Source: DAOTUB01 sp034437455 (lineage in GTDB: Bacteria; Chloroflexota; Anaerolineae; B4-G1). Taken from it: a DNA stretch of 26,901 nucleotides. Location: contig DAOTUB010000208.1 of assembly GCA_034437455.1 (NCBI GenBank), positions 1 through 26,901 on the forward strand, read 5' to 3'. This document shows, piece after piece, positions 1 to 8,181 of the stretch. A program made the position numbers and the translations under genes. Each line of letters opens with the position of its first letter. Position 1 is the stretch's first letter. The notes beneath the pieces are model-generated. The model was not told the origin of the DNA, ran no database searches, and saw nothing but the letters and a program-made list of their open reading frames with translations.

Positions 1-105
1 ATATATAGGGGTTTGGCCTTTCTGTTCAGGATTCAAGTCCTAGACAAGCCTTTCTTTACCCGCATATATACGGGATTGGTATTTTCAAACCGGCATATAT
101 AGGGG
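1..105. repeat. Three phased copies of an ATATATAGGGG-like motif upstream of the permease
   Basis: ATATATAGGGG occurs at 1-11 and 95-105, and ATATATACGGG at 64-74. The last two share a preceding GC. Start-to-start distances are 63 and 31 bases, close to six and three turns of B-DNA, so the copies would face the same side of the helix. They lie just upstream of a sugar-transport gene and could be operator sites or a small repeat cluster. A weak promoter-like pair (TAGACA at 41-46, TATATA at 65-70, 18-base spacer) overlaps the middle copy. The first copy touches the window edge, so the array may extend leftward. No regulator is assigned. Confidence 0.4.
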
Positions 106-152
106 TGTAAATTTATCCAAAGTCCAATAGAGTACGTGAGGAGAATTATGTT

Positions 153-1034
153 ATGAGTCAAAAAGCCAGAACCACGAACGTCAAAACTCGGCAGTTGACG
201 GGCGCCCTTTTGAAGGAGCTAAAGCGCATCCACCTCTACATTCTCCCGGTACTCTGGGCGTTGTTCAACATCTATTGTGTGATCTGGATCACCGTGACCT
301 CGCTCAAGACGAACCGCGAGCTGGCCACCAACCCCTGGGGGCTGCCCGAAGCGCCGCAGTTCGAGAACTATACCCGGGCCTGGGAGTCGGCCAACCTGGG
401 ATTGGCGTTCCGCAACAGCGTGATCGTCACGGGGGCGTCGGTTCTTTTGATCCTGGTGTTCTGCGCGCCCGCCGCCTACGCGCTCAGCCGGTTCAAGTTC
501 AAGGGGAGCGGCTGGCTGACGGCGCTCTTTATCGCCGGCGCGGGCGTCCCCGCGGCCATGCTGATCATTCCCCTATTCGGTCTCACACAAGACCTGGGCC
601 TGAACGACTCGCTGCCCGGCCTGATTCTCATCTACAGCGTCGTCTCGATTCCGTTCACAATGTTCGTGCTGACCGGCTTTTACAGCACGCTGCCCTCCGA
701 GTTTGAGGAGGCGGCGCGGATCGATGGCTGCACCGAGTTCGGGGTCTTTTGGAGCGTCATGCTGCCCCTCGTCTCGCCCGGCCTGATCACGGTGGCGATT
801 TTCAACTTTGTCACCATCTGGAACGAGTACGCGCTGGCGCTCGTTTTCCTCCAGGACCCCGAAAAGTTGCCCCTCGCCCGCGCGCTGTATGGCATCACCT
901 CGTCGATGCAGTACACCGGCGACTGGGCCAGTCTGTTCGCCGCCGTCGTCATCGTCATGGTGCCCAGCCTCGCCGTCTACGCCCTGCTATCCGAGCGGTT
1001 GATCGAGGGCATCACCGCTGGCGCGTTGAAATAG
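153..1034 (+). CDS. Carbohydrate ABC transporter permease, MalG type
   Basis: Inner-membrane subunit of a binding-protein-dependent sugar importer of the MalG/CUT1 class. The 293-residue length is usual. Hydrophobic segments lie at roughly residues 28-50, 88-112, 121-144, 153-175, 208-230 and 258-280. The cytoplasmic EAA loop that contacts the ATPase is clear at residues 185-210 (EEAARIDGCTEFG, then LPLVSPG). The start is the ATG after a GAGGAG ribosome-binding site. The partner MalF-like permease and binding protein are not in the window and probably lie upstream. A hairpin directly follows the stop. Position ahead of galE, nahK and the galactosidase suggests it imports a galactose-containing sugar or amino sugar, but the substrate cannot be read from the sequence. 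Confidence 0.93.
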   Translation: MSQKARTTNVKTRQLTGALLKELKRIHLYILPVLWALFNIYCVIWITVTSLKTNRELATNPWGLPEAPQFENYTRAWESANLGLAFRNSVIVTGASVLLILVFCAPAAYALSRFKFKGSGWLTALFIAGAGVPAAMLIIPLFGLTQDLGLNDSLPGLILIYSVVSIPFTMFVLTGFYSTLPSEFEEAARIDGCTEFGVFWSVMLPLVSPGLITVAIFNFVTIWNEYALALVFLQDPEKLPLARALYGITSSMQYTGDWASLFAAVVIVMVPSLAVYALLSERLIEGITAGALK

Positions 1035-1066
1035 CCGGAACGGTAACGGGGCGGCAACGCATCTAT

Positions 1067-1103
1067 CCAGCGATGGGGCTTTTGACTCCATCGCTGGTGT
1101 TTT
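1067..1103 (+). terminator. Intrinsic terminator after the permease
   Basis: CCAGCGATGG at 1067-1076 and CCATCGCTGG at 1088-1097 form a perfect 10-bp stem with an 11-base loop, followed by a short T-rich run (TGTTTT). It lies 33 bases after the permease stop and probably ends the transporter transcript. Confidence 0.72.
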
Positions 1104-1140
1104 GTAGGGCGCGGTTGACTTTTGTGGTCAAGCTATTATC

Positions 1141-1491
1141 ATGTTGAGCAGGTACGACGAGATCACTTTGTCGATCTCTCCTGCTTCGGACTCGGTGGAG
1201 GACTTTGTGGGGCGAGGCGTCGGCTTTTACCTGGAGCAACAGTGGACGGTCGTGGGGGCGGCCTACTCGTCGCTCGTTTGCAGCCAGGGGATAGAGGTCA
1301 GCCTCTGCGTCCTGGAGGATTACCGGCGGCAAGGCATCGCGACCATCTTGTCCAGCCGTCTGCTCAAATGGTGTCTGGAGCACAACGCGGAGGCGAACTG
1401 GGACGCGGCGAATCTGGCGTCGTGCAAACTGGCTGAAAAGTTGGGGTACGTCCGGCGGGGCGAGTATCAGGCTTATTATTTGAGAGCATAG
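1141..1491 (+). CDS. Short GNAT-family N-acetyltransferase, probably N-terminally truncated
   Basis: The 116 residues carry the acetyl-CoA-binding motif of GNAT enzymes (LEDYRRQGIAT, about residues 59-69). The C-terminal stretch NWDAANLASCKLAEKLGYV is typical of the larger GNAT_acetyltran (ZmaR-like) family. Members of that family are usually about 250 residues, so the N-terminal half is missing. The frame is open for only 11 codons before the ATG, and there is no good Shine-Dalgarno sequence. It lies between a terminator and a palindromic repeat. I read it as the surviving C-terminal acetyltransferase domain of a decayed gene, although a short functional enzyme cannot be excluded. Its acceptor substrate is unknown. 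Confidence 0.6.
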   Translation: MLSRYDEITLSISPASDSVEDFVGRGVGFYLEQQWTVVGAAYSSLVCSQGIEVSLCVLEDYRRQGIATILSSRLLKWCLEHNAEANWDAANLASCKLAEKLGYVRRGEYQAYYLRA

Positions 1492-1514
1492 TACTACAAC
1501 GGGATTTGGACACC

Positions 1515-1625
1515 CGTCATTCCGAGCGGAACGGAGCGTAGCGTAGTGGGGTCGAGGAATCTCCACTTTCGCAAGCAAAACCACGTAGAGATTTCTCGAC
1601 TCCCTCCGGTCGCTCGAAATGACGG
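1515..1625. repeat. Dispersed palindromic repeat, family 1, copy 1
   Basis: A large imperfect inverted repeat begins CGTCATTCCGAGCG and ends CGCTCGAAATGACGG. Its inner arms read GTCGAGGAATCTCC and GAGATTTCTCGAC. A second copy lies at 2874-2978. Both sit in intergenic space just after a stop codon. Non-coding REP/MITE-like element; no transposase is nearby. Confidence 0.85.
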
Positions 1626-1669
1626 TTGTGGCGAGTTTTTCGATGAACTGAAGCAGGAGCAAAACTATC

Positions 1670-1819
1670 GTGAGCGAACTACGAATCGAAAACTGGACCA
1701 TGCCAGCCGCCCACCTCGGCCCAGAAAATCCCCTCCCCCCGCTCCGTGCAGCGAGGGTCCGGGAGTTCCTGGTGCCGGAAGCGTTCGATTTCCGTATGAC
1801 GGTTGATACTGATCGTTAG
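1670..1819 (+). pseudogene. 49-codon ORF with a strong start signal, likely remnant of a larger gene
   Basis: A GTG start at 1670 follows AGGAG (1655-1659) with 10-base spacing. It opens a 49-codon frame beginning VSELRIENWTMPAAHLGPEN and ending FRMTVDTDR. The N-terminal pattern with LGPENPLPPL resembles, from memory, the start of large DUF5107-type proteins found in sugar loci; this is a weak recognition. The stop TAG (1817-1819) overlaps the ribosome-binding site of galE, so translation may be coupled. Its small size beside a palindromic repeat and a truncated acetyltransferase suggests an internally deleted gene. A functional leader-like small protein is the alternative. Confidence 0.45.
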
Positions 1820-1828
1820 GTGAGGTTT

Positions 1829-2845
1829 ATGAACATACTAGTCACTGGCGGCGCGGGCTACATCGGTAGCCACACCTGCCTGGAGTTGCTGCAAGCGGGA
1901 CACGAGGTTATCGTGGTGGATAATCTCTGCAACAGCAAGGAGGAATCCCTGAGGCGAGTTCAGGAGTTGACGGGCAAGTCGCTCGAATTCCACAAGGTCG
2001 ATCTGCGGGACAGAGAGGCATTGGACGCCGTCTTTTGTAGCCACTCGATCGACGCCGTGATCCATTTCGCCGGCCTCAAAGCGCCGGGGGAATCGGTGAC
2101 GATCCCCCTCCAGTATTACCACAGCAACGTCACGGGTACGTTGATCCTGTGTCAGGTGATGCAAGCGCACGGCGTCAAGCAGGTCGTCTTTAGCTCGTCC
2201 GCCACCGTCTACGGAGAGCCGCATCAGGTTCCGGTCAGAGAGGATTTTCCGCTCAACCCGCCCACCAATCCCTATGGTCGCTCCAAACTGATGATCGAGA
2301 ACATCCTGCGCGATCTCTACCGCGCCGACGAATCCTGGAACGTGGCCCTGTTGCGCTATTTCAATCCGGTGGGGGCGCATCCCAGCGGGCGGATCGGGGA
2401 GGACCCCAACGGCATCCCGAACAACCTCGTGCCGTACATCGCGCAGGTGGCCGTGGGCAGACGGGCCGAACTCTCCGTGTTTGGGGACGACTATTCCACT
2501 CCCGATGGCACGGGCATTCGGGATTATATTCACGTCGTCGACCTGGCGCTCGGTCACTTGAAGGCGCTGGACAGGCTCGCCTCGAACCCCGGCGTGGTCA
2601 CGTATAACCTCGGCGCCGGGCGCGGCTACAGTGTTCTGGAGGTCGTGGCGGCGTTTGAAAAAGCGTCTGGGAAAAAGATTCCCTACAGGATCATCGGGCG
2701 CCGTCCAGGTGACGTCGCGACGAGCTACGCCGATCCCACCAAAGCGAGGGAAGAACTCGGCTGGTCGGCCAGCAGAACCATCGACGAAATGTGCGCCGAC
2801 GTCTGGCGTTGGCAATCCAACAATCCGCGCGGTTACGAGTCGTGA
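1829..2845 (+). CDS. galE: UDP-glucose 4-epimerase GalE
   Basis: Interconverts UDP-galactose and UDP-glucose, and in many members UDP-GalNAc and UDP-GlcNAc, in the cytoplasm (Leloir pathway). The N-terminal NAD-binding Rossmann motif GGAGYIG is at residues 7-13. The catalytic triad of the short-chain dehydrogenase fold is present as Ser124 (in SSSATVYG), Tyr149 and Lys153 (YGRSK), at the same numbers as in E. coli GalE. The protein is 338 residues, the classic length. I chose ATG 1829 because AGGTGA lies five bases upstream; the GTG at 1820 would add three residues and lies inside that ribosome-binding site. Directly followed by a repeat and then nahK, which matches the GalE-NahK pairing of the lacto-N-biose/galacto-N-biose pathway. 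Confidence 0.96.
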   Translation: MNILVTGGAGYIGSHTCLELLQAGHEVIVVDNLCNSKEESLRRVQELTGKSLEFHKVDLRDREALDAVFCSHSIDAVIHFAGLKAPGESVTIPLQYYHSNVTGTLILCQVMQAHGVKQVVFSSSATVYGEPHQVPVREDFPLNPPTNPYGRSKLMIENILRDLYRADESWNVALLRYFNPVGAHPSGRIGEDPNGIPNNLVPYIAQVAVGRRAELSVFGDDYSTPDGTGIRDYIHVVDLALGHLKALDRLASNPGVVTYNLGAGRGYSVLEVVAAFEKASGKKIPYRIIGRRPGDVATSYADPTKAREELGWSASRTIDEMCADVWRWQSNNPRGYES

Positions 2846-2873
2846 TCCCACTCGTGGCTCGGTTCCTTTGGTG

Positions 2874-2978
2874 CGTCATTCCGAGTGAGCGTAGCGAATC
2901 GAGGAATCTCCACTTGTGATGGTAAGTACAATTCCGACGCGAGATTCCTCGACCCCCTTCGGTCGCTCGGAATGACGG
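2874..2978. repeat. Dispersed palindromic repeat, family 1, copy 2
   Basis: Second copy of the element at 1515-1625. It begins CGTCATTCCGAGTGAGCG and ends GGTCGCTCGGAATGACGG, with inner arms TCGAGGAATCTCC and GAGATTCCTCGA. It fills most of the galE-nahK gap. A stem of this size would probably weaken co-transcription or stabilise the upstream message. Confidence 0.87.
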
Positions 2979-3012
2979 CTGGGCTGAAAGAAATATGGTA
3001 GGATAATACTCG

Positions 3013-4119
3013 ATGAAGCCTTGCTTTGCAGAAATAGTCAAGCATTTCCGGTTTGAGGGCGATTTCCTGGAGGCCCACCCTTATGGGTCTGGACACATCA
3101 ACGATACGTACCTGGTCCGTTTTAGGGAGGGAGACGGCACGTTCCAACGATACATCCTTCAGTGGATCAACCACACCGTCTTTAAGCATCCAGAACAGCT
3201 CATGCAAAACATCGCCAGAGTGACCGCGCATCTGCGGAAAAAGATCGTCGCGGACGGCGGCGATCCAGAGCGGGAAACACTGAACCTCATTCCCACGACA
3301 GATGGAAACATTCTTTATAGAGCACCCGGTGGCGATCACTGGCGCGCCTATCTGTTCATCGCCGGCGCGCAAACCTACGAGACAGTGGAACAGTTGGAGC
3401 ACGTCTATAACGTGTCGAAAGCGTTTGGCAAGTTCCAGAGCCTGGTCAGCGACATTCCAGCGAGGCAGCTTTGTGAGACCATACCGGATTTTCATCACAC
3501 CCCGAAGCGCTTTGAGGCGTTTGTCGAGGCGGTAGAAAGAGACGCCCACAACTGCGCCCGATCCGTGAGAGCAGAGATCGAGTTCGCGGAGAAAAGGGCC
3601 GAGGATACGTCGGTCTTGATCGATCTGTTCGAGCAGGGCAAGCTGCCCGAACGTATCACGCACAACGACACCAAGTTCAACAATGTGATGATCGACGACG
3701 AAACTGGGGAAGGGATCTGCGTGATCGACCTCGACACGGTGATGCCGGGGCTGTCTCTGTACGATTTTGGCGACTCGGTGCGCTCCGGGGCGAATTCGGC
3801 TGCCGAGGATGAACGGGATCTCTCGAAAGTAGGGATGGCGCTCGAATTCTTTGATCGCCTGGCCCACGGCTATCTCGACGCAGCCCGCGATTTCCTGACC
3901 CCACTGGAGATCGATTACCTTTCCTTTTCCGCCAAGCTGATGACGTTCGAGTGTGGAATGCGGTTTCTTACCGATCACCTGAACGGGGATGTCTATTACA
4001 AAATACACCGGGCAAATCATAACCTGGATCGATGTCGCACCCAGTTCAAGATGGTGCAGGATATGGAAGAGAAATTTGACCGGATGGAAAGTATCGTCGC
4101 CAAATATCGAAAGGGGTAA
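3013..4119 (+). CDS. nahK: N-acetylhexosamine 1-kinase (NahK-like)
   Basis: Predicted to phosphorylate GalNAc/GlcNAc (and more slowly galactose) at the anomeric C1 with ATP. Belongs to the aminoglycoside phosphotransferase (APH) fold. The 368 residues follow bifidobacterial NahK closely along the chain: YGSGHINDTYLV near residue 24, RYILQWIN near 46, ETIPDFHHTPKRFE near 155, the catalytic loop THNDTKFNN with His217-Asn218-Asp219, the metal-binding segment VIDLDTVMPG with Asp239/Asp241, and LTDHLNGDVYY near the end. The start follows TAGGA nine bases upstream. The stop overlaps the ribosome-binding site of the next gene. With GalE beside it this forms the core of the galacto-N-biose route; the phosphorylase (GH112) and uridylyltransferase are not in the window. 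Confidence 0.9.
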   Translation: MKPCFAEIVKHFRFEGDFLEAHPYGSGHINDTYLVRFREGDGTFQRYILQWINHTVFKHPEQLMQNIARVTAHLRKKIVADGGDPERETLNLIPTTDGNILYRAPGGDHWRAYLFIAGAQTYETVEQLEHVYNVSKAFGKFQSLVSDIPARQLCETIPDFHHTPKRFEAFVEAVERDAHNCARSVRAEIEFAEKRAEDTSVLIDLFEQGKLPERITHNDTKFNNVMIDDETGEGICVIDLDTVMPGLSLYDFGDSVRSGANSAAEDERDLSKVGMALEFFDRLAHGYLDAARDFLTPLEIDYLSFSAKLMTFECGMRFLTDHLNGDVYYKIHRANHNLDRCRTQFKMVQDMEEKFDRMESIVAKYRKG

Positions 4120-4123
4120 CAAT

Positions 4124-4906
4124 ATGGGCATAACGTTGAAAGAAGAACGGCAACAATTGATCCTCGAGACCGTCCAGGACAACCGACAGGTCACCGTCTC
4201 GGAGCTAAGCGAGCGATTCGATGTCAGCGAGGTCACCATCCGGCGTGACCTGCGCGAGTTGGCCGCGCAGGGCGTATTGCGTCGCGCGCACGGCGGGGCG
4301 GTCGCAGCCCCTTCTGCGCCTCCTGAACCCCCGGTGGTGCAGCGCATGGTCCAGACAGAAGAAAGCAAGGAGCGCATCGGACGGGCGGCGGCTGCGCTGG
4401 TATCGGACGGCGAATCGGTCTTTATCGGCTCCGGCTCGACCACCGCTCACGTCGCCCGCCATCTGGTTGATTGCAAAAACTTGACGGTGGTCACGAACGC
4501 CATCAACGTCGCCACCGAACTGGCCGCCGCCGAGGATGTGACCGTCGTCGTCACCGGCGGCATGATGCGCGCCTGGGAACTCTCGCTGATCGGCCACATC
4601 ACCGAGCAGGCCCTCCGCGAGGTGCGGGTGGACAAGGTCATCATGGGCATGCAGGCCATCAGCCTGGAGGCCGGGATGACGAACGATTACCTGCCCGAGG
4701 TGATGACCGATCGCACGATCATCGAGATGGCGTCCGAGTTGATCGTGGTGGCCGACCACACCAAGTTTGGCAAAGTTGCCTCGGCCTACATCGCGTCGGT
4801 GGAGCGGATCACCACGTTGGTGACGGACGCCAAGACCGACCCCGACGCCCTGGCTCGTTTGGACGAAATGGGTATCCGGATCATTGTAGCGGACGGTGGA
4901 AGCTGA
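4124..4906 (+). CDS. DeoR/GlpR-family transcriptional regulator
   Basis: Cytoplasmic repressor, probably of this sugar operon. The 260 residues hold an N-terminal winged helix-turn-helix (residues 22-58, with VSEVTIRRDLRELAAQG and RRAHGGAV, the family signature). A C-terminal DeoRC sensor domain of the sugar-isomerase fold starts near residue 80 (ERIGRAAAALV, then IGSGSTTAHVARHL, the phosphosugar-binding loop). The ATG at 4124 follows AAAGGGGTAA, which overlaps the stop of nahK, so the two are probably translationally coupled. Upstream in-frame codons lie inside nahK and are not used. Family members respond to phosphorylated sugar intermediates; a tagatose or galactose phosphate is a reasonable guess for the effector here. 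Confidence 0.93.
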   Translation: MGITLKEERQQLILETVQDNRQVTVSELSERFDVSEVTIRRDLRELAAQGVLRRAHGGAVAAPSAPPEPPVVQRMVQTEESKERIGRAAAALVSDGESVFIGSGSTTAHVARHLVDCKNLTVVTNAINVATELAAAEDVTVVVTGGMMRAWELSLIGHITEQALREVRVDKVIMGMQAISLEAGMTNDYLPEVMTDRTIIEMASELIVVADHTKFGKVASAYIASVERITTLVTDAKTDPDALARLDEMGIRIIVADGGS

Positions 4907-4921
4907 CATTGGAGGTTACAC

Positions 4922-5914
4922 ATGGTAAATTTTCCGCACAACCATTCTGTGATTGACGCCCACGTGCACTTTAGCCCGGATGCAGCCGAGACTGTGGCGG
5001 AGATTATGGAGATGAACCATCTGGAGAAAGTGGTAAACCTGGGCATGCTCGAAATACTGGACATCCCTTTCAAGGACGGGATGCGCGCCTTCCACAAGGT
5101 GCTGGGCGACCGTGTGGTCTATTTCGCCACGCCTGATTTCAGCGACGCCCCGCCCGATTGGGACGCTTTGCCGGAAGAACTGGAGCGTAAGGTGGAGGGC
5201 GGGGCAAAGGGACTCAAGATATTCAAGGAATTGGGACTGCGCCATCGAGACGCCGACGGCAATCTCATCCCTGTGGACGATCCTCGTCTGGATCCGTTAT
5301 GGGCCAAAGCGGGCAAATTTGGCGTCCCTGTCCTCATCCACACCGCCGACCCGGTCGCTTTTTTCCAACCGCTGGACGAGCACAACGAGCGGCTGGAGGA
5401 GCTGCGGGGGCACCCGGATTGGCACTTTGGCGGCCCCGAGTTCCCTGATCACGACACGCTGCTCGCCCAGCGCAACCGCGTCATTGAGCGCCACCCCGGC
5501 ACGGTGTTCATCGGTGCGCACCTGGGTAACTATCCAGAGATTCTGGCTTACGTGGACGCCTACCTGGAGCGCTATCCCAACTTTTACGTGGACACCGCCG
5601 CTCGCGTCGGCGAGATCGGTCGCCACCCGCCGGAAGAGGTGCGGGCGTTTTTCGTCAAGCACCAGGACCGTGTGCTCTTTGGCACCGACCTGATCCTGGG
5701 ATGGGATACGTTCAATCACACGCAGGAGAAAGCGGAAGCATTCAAGGGTTTTTACGACGTCCACTGGCGTTTCTTTGAGACGGACGAGCCACAGATCGAA
5801 CATCCCTTTCCCATCCAGGGCAACTGGAAAGTGGACGCCATCGGCCTGCCGGACGAGGTATTGGAAAAACTGTACGTCCGAAATGCGCAAAGATTGATTC
5901 CAGGAGTTTGTTAA
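4922..5914 (+). CDS. Amidohydrolase-family metal-dependent hydrolase (TIM barrel)
   Basis: A 330-residue protein of the amidohydrolase_2 (COG2159) type. The metal site can be traced: HxH at His14/His16 (DAHVHF), Lys99 region (GAKGLKIFKELGL), His140 (VPVLIHTADP), His200 (FIGAHLGN) and Asp256 (LFGTDL). Members of this group are hydrolases, lactonases or decarboxylases. A sugar lactonase would suit this locus, but nothing in the sequence decides it. GGAGG lies six bases before the ATG, 15 bases after the regulator stop, so it is clearly in the operon. The GH4 gene starts two bases after its stop. Confidence 0.85.
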   Translation: MVNFPHNHSVIDAHVHFSPDAAETVAEIMEMNHLEKVVNLGMLEILDIPFKDGMRAFHKVLGDRVVYFATPDFSDAPPDWDALPEELERKVEGGAKGLKIFKELGLRHRDADGNLIPVDDPRLDPLWAKAGKFGVPVLIHTADPVAFFQPLDEHNERLEELRGHPDWHFGGPEFPDHDTLLAQRNRVIERHPGTVFIGAHLGNYPEILAYVDAYLERYPNFYVDTAARVGEIGRHPPEEVRAFFVKHQDRVLFGTDLILGWDTFNHTQEKAEAFKGFYDVHWRFFETDEPQIEHPFPIQGNWKVDAIGLPDEVLEKLYVRNAQRLIPGVC

Positions 5915-5915
5915 C

Positions 5916-7223
5916 ATGATAAAGATCGCCATCATCGGCGCGGGCAGCGCCGTATTCGCCACCGAGTTAATCACCGATTTCCTGCTCACCCCGGCCCTGG
6001 AAGAGGGTTCCTTCGCCCTGGTAGACATTGACGCCGAGCGGTTGGAGCTGGCGCATCGAATGGCCGAGTTCTCCATCGAGCGCATCGGCGGCCCTTGGAC
6101 GGTGGAGGCGAGCACCGACCGCAAGCGAGTCCTGGCGGACAGCGACTATGTCGTCAACACCATCGAGGTGGCCGGGCTGCCCAACGTGCGGCACGACTAT
6201 GACATCCCGCTCAAGTATGGCGTGGATCAATGCATCGGCGACACCATCGGCCCCGGCGGATTGTTCAAGGCCCTGCGCACGCTCCCGATCTGGCTCGACA
6301 TTCTCGCCGACGTCGAGCGGCTGGCCTCGCGCGCGCTGGTGATGAACTATACCAACCCGATGTCGCTAACGGTGCTCGCCGGAACCCGCGCCTCGTCGCT
6401 GTCCGTCGTCGGGCTGTGTCACTCCGTTCAGGGCACGTCCCGGCAACTGGCCGAATATCTCGACCTGCCCTATGGAGAGATCGACTGGCGGGTGGCGGGC
6501 ATCAACCACATGGCCTGGTTCACGGAACTCTCTCGCGACGGCCAGAACCTCTACCCCCGCCTGCGCCAGCGCGCCCAGGACCCCGCCATCTACGAGCAGG
6601 ATCCGGTCCGTTTTGAGATGATGTTCGAGCTGGGCGCGTTCGTCACCGAGTCGAGCGGGCACGCCTCCGAGTACACCGCTTACTTTCGCAAGCGTACCGA
6701 CCTGATCGATCGGTATTGCCGCTCCGGTTACCAGGGAGGGAGCGGGTTCTATGCCGATTTCTGGCCTCTCTGGCGAGCGGAAAATGACCGCAGAATCCGG
6801 GAGTATCTCGTCGGTAACCTGGAGTTCGAGCCTGCGCGCAGCGAGGAGTACGCCTCCTACATCGTCGAGGCCATCGTCGCCGACGCGCCGGCCGTCATCT
6901 ACGGCAACGTGCCCAACACCGGCCTGATCGACAACCTGCCCTCCAACGGCGTGGTCGAGGTCGCCTGCCTGGTGGATGGGAAAGGCGTCCAGCCAACGCA
7001 CTTTGGGCCGTTGCCCGCTCACCTGGCCGCGCTGAATCAACAGCACATGGTCTTTCACGACATGGTCGCCACGGCTGTGTTGGAACGAGACCGAGAAGCC
7101 GCCGTCCACGCCCTGATGCTCGACCCTCTCACGGCAGCGGTCTGCTCGCTGGCCGAAGCGCGGCAGATGTTTGACGAGATGGTCGCGGCGCAGCGCGACT
7201 ATCTTCCCGAGTTTCTCATTTAG
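5916..7223 (+). CDS. Family GH4 alpha-galactosidase (MelA-like)
   Basis: Hydrolyses alpha-galactosides by the NAD- and Mn-dependent redox mechanism of glycoside hydrolase family 4. The 435-residue protein starts with a Rossmann NAD-binding segment (IAIIGAGSAVFA, residues 4-15). It has NPMS at 147-150 and the metal-binding CHSV signature at Cys168-His169, which in GH4 marks alpha-galactosidases as opposed to the CHEV, CDMP and CNVP subgroups. GINHMAW with Asn197/His198 follows. No PTS genes accompany it, which agrees with action on an unphosphorylated sugar brought in by the ABC transporter. CAGGAG lies nine bases before the ATG. The stop codon overlaps the ribosome-binding site of the aldolase. 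A galacturonidase of the same family is the main alternative. Confidence 0.9.
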   Translation: MIKIAIIGAGSAVFATELITDFLLTPALEEGSFALVDIDAERLELAHRMAEFSIERIGGPWTVEASTDRKRVLADSDYVVNTIEVAGLPNVRHDYDIPLKYGVDQCIGDTIGPGGLFKALRTLPIWLDILADVERLASRALVMNYTNPMSLTVLAGTRASSLSVVGLCHSVQGTSRQLAEYLDLPYGEIDWRVAGINHMAWFTELSRDGQNLYPRLRQRAQDPAIYEQDPVRFEMMFELGAFVTESSGHASEYTAYFRKRTDLIDRYCRSGYQGGSGFYADFWPLWRAENDRRIREYLVGNLEFEPARSEEYASYIVEAIVADAPAVIYGNVPNTGLIDNLPSNGVVEVACLVDGKGVQPTHFGPLPAHLAALNQQHMVFHDMVATAVLERDREAAVHALMLDPLTAAVCSLAEARQMFDEMVAAQRDYLPEFLI

Positions 7224-7233
7224 GAGAGATCGA

Positions 7234-8181
7234 ATGACACCACTTTCCATTGGCAAAACGCGCCGCCTGCAACAATGCGCCACACCGCGCAGAGTCTTTT
7301 CCATCCTGGCGATAGATCACCGCAACAACCTGCGCCGCTCGCTGAACCCTGCCGATCCCGCCGCCGTCCCCGACGAGGCGCTGGTGGACTTTAAGCAAGC
7401 AGTTGTCGCGGCTCTCGCGCCAGAAGCCTCCGCCATCCTGATCGATCCCGAATACGGCGTGACTCCAACCATCACGAGCGGCGCGCTCCCCGGCGCGACG
7501 GGGTTGATCGTGGCGCTGGAGCGCACCGGCTACACCGGCGATCCCAACGCCCGCGTGAGCGAGCTGCTGCCGGGTTGGAGCCCGCGAAAAATTGCACATC
7601 TTGGGGCGAGCGGCGTCAAGCTGCTGGTCTACTACCATCCCGATGCGCCCACTGCGCCCCAGATCGAAAAGCTGGTGGAGGAGGTAGCCACGTCTTGCCT
7701 GGAAGCCGACCTCTCTTTGTTTCTCGAGCCACTTTCCTACTCGCCCGATCCTGCCCAGCCCAAGCTCTTGCCCGATGAGCGAAGGCGCGTCGTCGTGGAA
7801 ACCGCTCGCAGGCTGACCGGCATCCCCGGTGTGGACGTGCTCAAGGCCGAGTTCCCGCTCGACGTCGCCGCTATCCCCGACGAGGCCGAGTGGCGGTTGG
7901 CCTGCCTGGAGCTGACGGAAGCCTCGCAGGCCCCCTGGGTCTTGCTCAGCGCGGGCGTGGATTTTGAGACCTATCTGCGCCAGGTGGCGGTAGCGGCGCA
8001 GGCCGGAGCCAGCGGGGTCGCCGTGGGCCGGGCCGTCTGGAAAGAGGCCGTGGGGCTACCGCCGGAAGAACGAGACGCCTTCCTTTCCACCGTCGCCAGG
8101 GAGCGGATGGCCCGCGTCACGGCCCTCTGCCAAGGCCTGGCCCATCCCTGGACGATACCTGCCAGAGCGAGCGCTGGTTGA
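7234..8181 (+). CDS. LacD-like class I tagatose-1,6-bisphosphate aldolase
   Basis: Predicted to split tagatose 1,6-bisphosphate into dihydroxyacetone phosphate and glyceraldehyde 3-phosphate by a Schiff base. The 315-residue TIM-barrel protein carries the DeoC/LacD-family landmarks: LAIDHRNNLRR near residues 25-35, GVKLLVYY with Lys129, LFLEPLSY with Glu165, and the probable Schiff-base lysine Lys204 in VDVLKAEFP. GVAVGRAVWKEA near 261-272 would bind phosphate. ATG 7234 follows AGGAGA, which overlaps the stop of the GH4 gene. The stop codon (8179-8181) lies inside the left arm of a palindromic repeat, so the last residues may have been altered by that insertion. Other aldolases of the family are possible, though the neighbouring sugar kinase supports tagatose. 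Confidence 0.85.
   Translation: MTPLSIGKTRRLQQCATPRRVFSILAIDHRNNLRRSLNPADPAAVPDEALVDFKQAVVAALAPEASAILIDPEYGVTPTITSGALPGATGLIVALERTGYTGDPNARVSELLPGWSPRKIAHLGASGVKLLVYYHPDAPTAPQIEKLVEEVATSCLEADLSLFLEPLSYSPDPAQPKLLPDERRRVVVETARRLTGIPGVDVLKAEFPLDVAAIPDEAEWRLACLELTEASQAPWVLLSAGVDFETYLRQVAVAAQAGASGVAVGRAVWKEAVGLPPEERDAFLSTVARERMARVTALCQGLAHPWTIPARASAG

Noticed and set aside
20..50. tRNA-like T-arm (GGATTCAAGTCC)
   Set aside because: The required G before TTC is absent and no acceptor or anticodon arm can be built in the available sequence.
1515..2978. Possible insertion sequence or CRISPR made of the family 1 repeats
   Set aside because: Two inverted-repeat copies about 1.3 kb apart flank an ordinary galE; there is no transposase, no regular spacer and no cas gene.
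2833..4443. Long open frame on the - strand opposite nahK and the regulator gene
   Set aside because: High GC content produces open antisense frames. The + strand frames have clear NahK and DeoR motifs, while this one has no recognisable domain.
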